Source of the DNA: Candidatus Bathyarchaeum sp.
Lineage (GTDB): Archaea; Thermoproteota; Bathyarchaeia; Bathyarchaeales; Bathyarchaeaceae
NCBI GenBank assembly: GCA_026014495.1
Contig: JAOZIF010000103.1
Span: 1-33,755, forward strand
Length of the DNA: 33,755 nucleotides
Direction: 5' to 3'
The number at the start of each line of letters is the position of its first letter. Position 1 is the stretch's first letter. A program made the translations under genes and the position numbers. Under the pieces are notes generated by a model that was not told the origin of the DNA, ran no database searches, and saw only the letters and a program-made list of their open reading frames with translations. Positions 27,281-33,755 of this stretch are shown here, one piece after another.

Positions 27281-28258
27281 TTAGAATTTGTGAATTAGCT
27301 GTGAGAGATTTTGTGGCGTTTTTTGTTTCGCCGACAGGTTGAGTTGTATATAGGCGCCGTGCTTATTGTTGTATGGTTTGCCTTTTCGAGAAAATAGTGT
27401 TATTACTTGTCCGCTGTGGATGATGTTGTAGCCGTTTGGGCATGATTGGTGTCCACGAATCAGTGTTTTGACGTTGAGCATTCTTAGAAGCTTGTTTGTG
27501 ATGTCTTCACCGAATAGTTTTCCAAATCCTCTTGGTGAAGCGATAGTTCCGGTTATTCCTGTCCAAGGGTCATTCCATAGGATTTCTTCAAGGTGGTGTG
27601 TTTTTGGGTGTGTTTTGTGGGCGTAAGCGATGGCATTGATTGTTTTAGCTTGACTTGGGGCTCCGCCGTGAAGCAAAACGTATCTATCCTGTATGATTAC
27701 AGCAGTGTATAGATAGTTGAAAAGTTTTCGTAGTTCCAAGTAAGCCTCTGAACTTCTTTCGCCGAACTTGTTTTTTAGATGAAGTGAAAGGTCATGAGGA
27801 GATGCACAGAGGTCTATGGGTCCTTCGTGGTTTCCTCTCATTAAGATGACTCGTTTAGGAAACATTGCTTTGAGTTTCAGTACAACATAGTAAACTTCGG
27901 GAGAATTGATGCCACGGTCTCCGTAATCACCAAGAAAAATTAAAACAGGTTTATCCTGCTTTAAGCTATACAAAAAATGGCTTGTTTCCAGTATGTAAAC
28001 TAAACTTTTCAAGTCACCATGCAAATCACCCACAATGATTGCTTCACCAGTAGCGGGAACTTCAACAAGCCTACCCGTGATGTGTAGAGTCCCAATCTTT
28101 CCGTCTTCATCTCGTAATTGCGTACAAACATACCTGATGAGTCTAAGAAACTCGTCAATACTGATTTTGGTTGACTCTTCAGCTAAAACGGAGGCAGTAT
28201 TCATGTGAGATTTCATGTTGCTCACCTGTTCAGCCAGATTAAAGATATGGTGAGCCAA
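27281..28258 (-). CDS. PPP-family (eukaryotic-like) serine/threonine protein phosphatase
   Basis: VGDLHGDL, LGDYGDRG, RGNHE, LLHGGAP, IRGHQ. Confidence 0.92.
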   Translation of the reverse strand: MAHHIFNLAEQVSNMKSHMNTASVLAEESTKISIDEFLRLIRYVCTQLRDEDGKIGTLHITGRLVEVPATGEAIIVGDLHGDLKSLVYILETSHFLYSLKQDKPVLIFLGDYGDRGINSPEVYYVVLKLKAMFPKRVILMRGNHEGPIDLCASPHDLSLHLKNKFGERSSEAYLELRKLFNYLYTAVIIQDRYVLLHGGAPSQAKTINAIAYAHKTHPKTHHLEEILWNDPWTGITGTIASPRGFGKLFGEDITNKLLRMLNVKTLIRGHQSCPNGYNIIHSGQVITLFSRKGKPYNNKHGAYIQLNLSAKQKTPQNLSQLIHKF

Positions 28259-28292
28259 CCTAAAAATTAGGTTGCTGCGTGCTGTAGAAGAG

Positions 28293-29519
28293 TTACATTA
28301 CGAATGGTATTACAACAATCATTAACAGAATGAAAACGATTGTAGCAGTCACAGTATATGTTATTCGAGAGATTGACTTCTCGCTTAGTTTTCTACCAAA
28401 AATGCTTTTTAAAGAGATGTCCAGCATTCGTCCCCCATCCATTGGATAAATCGGTAATGCATTGAATACGGCAACGTTGACGTTTACGAACCACACCCAG
28501 AAGAGAATGTTTGCATATACATGCCAGTATGTTCCCAGCGGATGAGTGTAAAATGGAATCAGAGAATCAGAGAAAGGAACAATTCCAGAATACAACGATG
28601 GTGGAAGCAGATACAGGTAAAATGAGTCGGGAGTTAATGTTAGATAATAGTTTACAGGACTTGCTGGGTCAAACAAACCTACACCCATGACAGTCCTGTT
28701 TTCAAACTCAGTTAACGTTACATCTGTAGAAAACTGTTCATCAAACTTTTCTCCCCTAATTACAGTCACATGAACAGTATCTCCAGAATTTTTACCTGCA
28801 ATTGACGAATTCAAAATCACATAATTGTTAACAGGTACATTATCAACTGAAACAAAAACGTCCCCAGGCAACAGCCCCGCCTCATCAGCAGGCATACCAT
28901 CAGTAACACTGGAAATGTATATTCCATCAACTACTGGAGTCAACCCATTAACAATAAGAAGAAGAGCAATGAGACAAGCTATAGCTACAATAATGTTTCC
29001 TGCAATACCTGCAGCCATAACTCGCAAGGAATCCCGAGGTTTTGCTTTTGCAATCTGTTTTTCATCAACATCGACAAATGCACCAATAGGAATAATCAGA
29101 AAGAAAAGCAGCCCACTTGAGTTAACGGTTAGCCCACGATTTCTTGCTATAATTCCGTGAGCTCCTTCATGAATCACTATTGCACAGACTATTGATAGCC
29201 ACCCATAAAATATTGGAAGAATGGGATTAATTCCGGGTAACATAAGATATGATGCTAGACCCAGTTCACTTGTTGCCTCCCGAGCAACAGGAGTCCACAA
29301 TAACGTAACTAGGCTACTGCAAAGCAGGTATAGCCCCAATGCGGCAACAATAGGCACAACAACAAGAGAAAACCAAGAAATCAACCGTGAAGACCTAAAT
29401 GAACCAAGACGATCAAAAACTCCACTAAACACCTGTGTTCTAACAGTCAACAGAGGAAAATTGAACTCGACTCTACCTGGTTGTTTTTCTTCTTCTTCTT
29501 TAAATTCCTTGTCAGCCAA
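28293..29519 (-). CDS. site-2 protease (M50) family with embedded PDZ domain
   Basis: IVIHEGAHGIIARNRG (HExxH), PDZ GMPADEAGLLPGDVFVSVD, ALPIYPMDGGRML. Confidence 0.95.
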   Translation of the reverse strand: MADKEFKEEEEKQPGRVEFNFPLLTVRTQVFSGVFDRLGSFRSSRLISWFSLVVVPIVAALGLYLLCSSLVTLLWTPVAREATSELGLASYLMLPGINPILPIFYGWLSIVCAIVIHEGAHGIIARNRGLTVNSSGLLFFLIIPIGAFVDVDEKQIAKAKPRDSLRVMAAGIAGNIIVAIACLIALLLIVNGLTPVVDGIYISSVTDGMPADEAGLLPGDVFVSVDNVPVNNYVILNSSIAGKNSGDTVHVTVIRGEKFDEQFSTDVTLTEFENRTVMGVGLFDPASPVNYYLTLTPDSFYLYLLPPSLYSGIVPFSDSLIPFYTHPLGTYWHVYANILFWVWFVNVNVAVFNALPIYPMDGGRMLDISLKSIFGRKLSEKSISRITYTVTATIVFILLMIVVIPFVM

Positions 29520-29604
29520 ATGATATCCACCAATTACTCAGCCCATAATACAGAATGCCCCTATAAATCATCTGACATTTTCCGTTATTAACAGATGGTA
29601 AATT

Positions 29605-30291
29605 TCAGTTTTTCATTTTTTCTAATTTTTTCTTGACAGCATCGCTTTCCAGTTCTCTTAATGCATTAGAGGCTATCCATCTGGAGGCTTTAGAGTCAAT
29701 TTCTAAAATCTCTCGGGCAACAGTTATGGCAACCTTATTTAGGTTAGAGTTTCTTTTTCCGATGTTTCGAAGTGCCCAGTTGACCGCTTTTTTCACATAG
29801 TTACGATTATCCGTAGATTCACGTTTTATTACCGAAAGAAAGTCAATGAATATTTCGTCTGGAGCATTATAGTGTACAGCTAAACTAGACAAAAGCGCAA
29901 AAGCAGCTCGTTTAATGAACACTTCATCGCTTTTGGACCAGTCAAGAATTTTCTGCCACACAAGAGAATGCCTACTGAAAAAATTATTACAAACTTGATC
30001 ACAGACATCCCAAGAGTTAAAGTCATTCACCCATTCGTCCATTTGACGTTCTGTCAGTTGCTCAGGTTCACCAATCATTGATGCTAAAATCATTGCATCT
30101 GGAATTTCAGTCTTCCACAATTCAAGCGCTAGAGCATGATTTTTTCCATGTTCCCTCGCCATTTTTCGAAGCTCTGGAATTGATACACCCAACCTGTTTT
30201 CAGTTACAATACCATACCTAGCCATTCCAACTAACTGATCAGGTCTAGCTTTAACATTTAATTGCTTCAAAATTTTATTGACCGAAGACAT
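29605..30291 (-). CDS. AlkD-like DNA alkylation repair protein (HEAT-like)
   Basis: ELRKMAREHGKNHALALELWKTEIPDAMILASMI; VNDFNSWDVCDQVCNNFF; RAAFALLSSLAVH; VKKAVNWALRNIGKRN. Confidence 0.92.
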   Translation of the reverse strand: MSSVNKILKQLNVKARPDQLVGMARYGIVTENRLGVSIPELRKMAREHGKNHALALELWKTEIPDAMILASMIGEPEQLTERQMDEWVNDFNSWDVCDQVCNNFFSRHSLVWQKILDWSKSDEVFIKRAAFALLSSLAVHYNAPDEIFIDFLSVIKRESTDNRNYVKKAVNWALRNIGKRNSNLNKVAITVAREILEIDSKASRWIASNALRELESDAVKKKLEKMKN

Positions 30292-30472
30292 TATGCTTTT
30301 TCACTTCAAGTTATTAAATGAATTTCCTTGCTAAATGTCATATCCTTCTTTCGTTCTTCAGCAAATTAAAACAGAAAATACAATAACATTAATACTCAAT
30401 AATGCTCTATCAAAAAGCAAGCAGCAGATTTAATTCACCATAACTCATGATTAACCGGAAGCGTGACCAAAA

Positions 30473-31660
30473 ATGGACACCATTGAAGTCAAAGAATTGA
30501 CAAAATTTTTCGATAAAGATGTTAAGGCTGTAGATGGCATTAGCTTTAGCGTACAAGAGGGAGAGATACTAGGATTTCTTGGTCCTAACGGAGCAGGTAA
30601 AACCACAACCCTGAACATGCTATCAACATTGTTGCGCCCAAATGGTGGCACCGCAACCATAAACGGTCACGATATTCTTACAGAACCAGATGCTGTCCGT
30701 CGTAGCATAGGCTACGTATTTCAGGACCCCACACTAGATATAGAATTAACTGGCAGAGAAAACTTGGATTTCCATGGTCGCTTATACGGTCTTGATCGAA
30801 ATACTCGACAGCAAAGAATCAAAGAGGTACTGGAGCTAGTTCAACTAACTGACCGTGCCGACAACTTTGTAAAGACGTACAGTGGCGGAATGAAACGCAG
30901 ACTGGAAATTGCGCGAGGCTTATTACATTATCCAAAAGTTCTATTCCTAGATGAACCAACACTAGGTTTAGACCCCCAGACTCGGCGTTCAATCTGGGAA
31001 CACATTTTGCGATTAAACCAAGAAAAAAAGGTCACAGTTATTCTAACTACCCACTACACTGAAGAAGCAGATTATCTTTGTAAGCGCATACTCATTATAG
31101 ACTTTGGCAAAGTTGTAGTGTTGGACACCCCCAACAAGCTGAAGGAACGCTTGCAAGGGGACGTCGTCAGCTTAACTTTCAAAGACACTGCAGCAATAGA
31201 AAAGTTTCGACCACTTTTAGAAAAAAAAGAATGGATACACAAAATCAACGTTGTCGCTTCAGGCAACAACTACGCTGCAATGAGCCGAATGATGCAAACA
31301 TCGCCACAGATGGTAAACAGTATGGTTGATAATGAAAAAACAATACAAGAAGAGACCTCGCCTCCCAAGGACACTGAACAGGCAGTGTTTGAGAAAAACA
31401 TCCAGTTTAGTGGTGAACAATGCTCAAAATGCTTGAATCTACTTTTAGATAATGGTGGACATAGAATACCAGAAATCGTCAAGTTAGCTGAAGAAGCAAA
31501 AGTCATCTTGGAATCTGTGGAACTACGCAAACCTACACTCGATGACGTCTTTTTGTCAGTGACTGGGCGCAACATACGTGAAGAGGAAGGCAGTTTCATA
31601 GACATGGTACGCCGACACAGAATAATGCGACAAGCACGTGGAAAACCAACTAGAAATTAA
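30473..31660 (+). CDS. ABC-2 type (DrrA-like) transporter ATP-binding protein with C-terminal insertion
   Basis: GPNGAGKTTTLNML; YSGGMKRRLEIARGLLHYPKVLFLDEPTLGLDPQTR; LRKPTLDDVFLSVTGR. Confidence 0.96.
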   Translation: MDTIEVKELTKFFDKDVKAVDGISFSVQEGEILGFLGPNGAGKTTTLNMLSTLLRPNGGTATINGHDILTEPDAVRRSIGYVFQDPTLDIELTGRENLDFHGRLYGLDRNTRQQRIKEVLELVQLTDRADNFVKTYSGGMKRRLEIARGLLHYPKVLFLDEPTLGLDPQTRRSIWEHILRLNQEKKVTVILTTHYTEEADYLCKRILIIDFGKVVVLDTPNKLKERLQGDVVSLTFKDTAAIEKFRPLLEKKEWIHKINVVASGNNYAAMSRMMQTSPQMVNSMVDNEKTIQEETSPPKDTEQAVFEKNIQFSGEQCSKCLNLLLDNGGHRIPEIVKLAEEAKVILESVELRKPTLDDVFLSVTGRNIREEEGSFIDMVRRHRIMRQARGKPTRN

Positions 31661-31689
31661 CAATAACCAATAGAGAAGGAAAAAATGAA

Positions 31690-32478
31690 ATGGTGCAACC
31701 AATATCCAAACAAGCAATATATGTAGTGTTCTTACGAGAACTGAAGCGATACTGGAGAGCAAAAGCAAGGGTAATCTCATCAGTAGCCCAAAGCATCTTC
31801 TTTTTAGCTATCTTTGGTCTAGGATTGGGAAGTTTCGTTGGCGATATAGGTGATGTAAACTACCTCTCATACATGGCACCTGGAGTAATTGGCATGGGGC
31901 TTTTGTTTGGTTCTGTGTTCTCAGGAGTCTCTGTAATTTTCGACAGACAATTCGGATTCATGAAAGAAATGATGGTTGCCCCTGTCAGCCGAACCAGTAT
32001 CATACTAGGAAAAATTCTTGGAGGCGCAGCCACCGCGACAATACAAGGCATAATTTTGCTGGTAGTAGCTGCAATCATGGGAGCGTTCACGCCATCAATT
32101 GCACTAGTTACAGGAGCATTTGCTGCGATAGGAGCAATGCTTCTTATTACATCAGGTTTTGTCGGACTTGGAGTAGCAATCGGATCAACTCTAAACGATT
32201 TTCACGCGTTTCAATTATTATCCACATTTGTAATGTGGCCACTATTCATGCTATCAGGAGTATTCTTTCCTATAGACGGAGCACCACTAGCTCTTCAGGC
32301 AGCTATGCTAGCAGATCCCATGTTTTATGGGGTTGAGCTGTTACGATGGTGTCTTTTAGGTTCTGGAACAGCTATACTTGGGCCCTTTGGTTGGCTAATT
32401 AGTTTGACAGTTGTCATTGGTTTCAACGCTTTAATGATTGGTTTAGGCACCTATCTTTTCTCTCGTGCCCAAATCTAA
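31690..32478 (+). CDS. ABC-2 type transporter permease
   Basis: Follows the ATPase; YLSYMAPGVIGMGLLFGSVFSGVSVIFDRQFGFMKEMMVAPVSRTSIILGKILGGA. Confidence 0.95.
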   Translation: MVQPISKQAIYVVFLRELKRYWRAKARVISSVAQSIFFLAIFGLGLGSFVGDIGDVNYLSYMAPGVIGMGLLFGSVFSGVSVIFDRQFGFMKEMMVAPVSRTSIILGKILGGAATATIQGIILLVVAAIMGAFTPSIALVTGAFAAIGAMLLITSGFVGLGVAIGSTLNDFHAFQLLSTFVMWPLFMLSGVFFPIDGAPLALQAAMLADPMFYGVELLRWCLLGSGTAILGPFGWLISLTVVIGFNALMIGLGTYLFSRAQI

Positions 32479-32538
32479 ATCAACGCCTTTTTATTGCATC
32501 AGTAACAATCAATTGAATAACAAAAAAGGGATTAAAGA

Positions 32539-33051
32539 ATGACAATCATCATAGATGACGCTGGAATGGGTGACCTTCTTTTTGGTGTTGTTATCGCAGC
32601 ATTTCGAGATTCAACACAGGAATTCAAATACGGCATTATTGACGTGAAATACTTTCGGGCAAAATTTTTTACAAGTAAAGCATACTTGACACAATGCTCA
32701 AAGATTGTAGATAAACTACTTACTGAAATGAAACCAGAACCCGAAGAAGAAATTCATCTTTGCCGAGGCTACATTTTTGATGATGCTATCGAGAAACTAA
32801 AACAAAAATATGGCGAAGATCGAATTCATCGAATCAAAGTCATTGGAGAAGCACAGGACCTTGCAGAAACAGCTTACCTTGATGAGATTAGAAACTTAGG
32901 TTACGAACCTATTGAAGAAAGAGAAAGTAAACGTGCAAAAAGCTTTTTTCACATGATGAATTGGCTGAAGAAAAATCCATCCATGGTGAAATATGCCAAA
33001 ACAGGTTGGCCAAGGCTGCAAAGATATAAATTTTTTAGGCTAAAAAAATAG
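32539..33051 (+). CDS. uncharacterised archaeal protein, paralogue of 1749-2279; possible RNase H-like fold
   Basis: IIDDAGMGDLLFGVVIAAF; CRGYIFDDA; IGEAQDLAE; KTGWPRLQ. Confidence 0.75.
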   Translation: MTIIIDDAGMGDLLFGVVIAAFRDSTQEFKYGIIDVKYFRAKFFTSKAYLTQCSKIVDKLLTEMKPEPEEEIHLCRGYIFDDAIEKLKQKYGEDRIHRIKVIGEAQDLAETAYLDEIRNLGYEPIEERESKRAKSFFHMMNWLKKNPSMVKYAKTGWPRLQRYKFFRLKK

Positions 33052-33121
33052 TTGAATTCGATTTTTTCGAGAGCTTTATTAATGCTTAAAGATTTATTGC
33101 TCTAAAATTGAGGCACCAGCA

Positions 33122-33755
33122 TTGGCTATAATCGGTATTTCTCTGTTCGTTATACTCTTGCTGCTGGGATTTATTGTAGCTTTACCTTCATCCATGTGCG
33201 GTCTTGGAGGAGGATTCATCTTGGTTCCTACTCTGATTATAGTTTTTAATTTGGCGCCACAAAACGCGATAGCCGTTAGTTTAGTAGCGATGTGTGGAAC
33301 AACCATCTCTGCATCAATAGGATACATTAAACAAAAGAGGGTTGATTACAAACTTGCATTAATTTACGACGTGTTTGATATTCCAGGCGTGATAATTGGG
33401 GCATACCTGACAACTATTCTACCCCAAAACTTTTTGATCGGTTTATGTGGGGTTGTAATTCTTGTTCTATCCATGCTTATGTTAAAGAATCTCAAAAAAG
33501 TTTTGAAGACAAATGAGGAGTCAGATGTGCAGTGTAATGGATGGAAACGAAAAGTAAGTGACTCGATGAATAAAGTGTTTGAGTATCAAATACGTAAACC
33601 AAGTTTAATAATTGTAAGCAGTTTGCTAAGCGGTCTTGTCACGGGTTTAGCGGGATTAGGTGGAGGAATTACAGATACAACAACAATGATTTTATTGGGC
33701 ATACCTGCACACATAGCTGTTGCGAGTTCCGAGTTTGCCATGGCATTAACAAATG
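33122..33755 (+). CDS. TauE/SafE-family membrane permease, 3' truncated by window end; probable TTG start
   Basis: Not in supplied ORF track; frame reads LAIIGISLFVILLLLGFIVALPSSMCGLGGGFILVPTLIIVFNLAPQNAIAVSLVAMCGTTISASIGYIKQKRVDYKLAL...SLLSGLVTGLAGLGGGITDTTTMILLGIPAHIAVASSEFAMALTN open to the end. Confidence 0.88.
   Translation, partial: MAIIGISLFVILLLLGFIVALPSSMCGLGGGFILVPTLIIVFNLAPQNAIAVSLVAMCGTTISASIGYIKQKRVDYKLALIYDVFDIPGVIIGAYLTTILPQNFLIGLCGVVILVLSMLMLKNLKKVLKTNEESDVQCNGWKRKVSDSMNKVFEYQIRKPSLIIVSSLLSGLVTGLAGLGGGITDTTTMILLGIPAHIAVASSEFAMALTN

Noticed and set aside
1-33755. tRNA, rRNA or CRISPR array
   Set aside because: No cloverleaf T-arm context outside ORFs, no rRNA-like stretch and no regularly spaced direct repeats were found by eye.

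Overview
33.8 kb archaeal chromosomal window, AT-rich with dense housekeeping-type genes. A Bathyarchaeia/MCG-like origin is my guess from gene content only. Recognisable genes: SatP/YaaH transporter, an eRF1/Pelota-type protein without a GGQ, a membrane-anchored cyclophilin, a ferritin-like protein resembling the encapsulin-associated type, a thiolase + DUF35 pair, a REC-PAS histidine kinase, a tungstate ABC operon (tupABC) with a ModE-type regulator, YjbQ, a DRG/OBG-type GTPase, a SAM methyltransferase, a stand-alone tyrosine recombinase domain, a MacB-type ABC exporter, an Mrr-like nuclease, CofE, a DUF2284 protein, a RimK-type ATP-grasp ligase, a PPP-family phosphatase, an S2P protease, an AlkD-like protein, an ABC-2 exporter and a truncated TauE/SafE permease absent from the ORF track. 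The signals most worth follow-up are: (1) a possible minimal tyrosine-recombinase element at 18172-19728, flanked by a 21-bp perfect inverted repeat (third copy at 14776) and carrying matched TAACAGTT-N6-AACTGTnA palindromes on both sides of the recombinase gene; (2) two divergent paralogues of an uncharacterised family (1749-2279 and 32539-33051) whose N-terminal motif resembles RNase HII motif I; (3) a 24-bp ModE-like palindrome upstream of the regulator and a degenerate same-spaced match at the tupA start; (4) an intergenic repeat family at ~16.05 kb and ~27.15 kb with a conserved stem and variable loop. No tRNA, rRNA or CRISPR array was seen.
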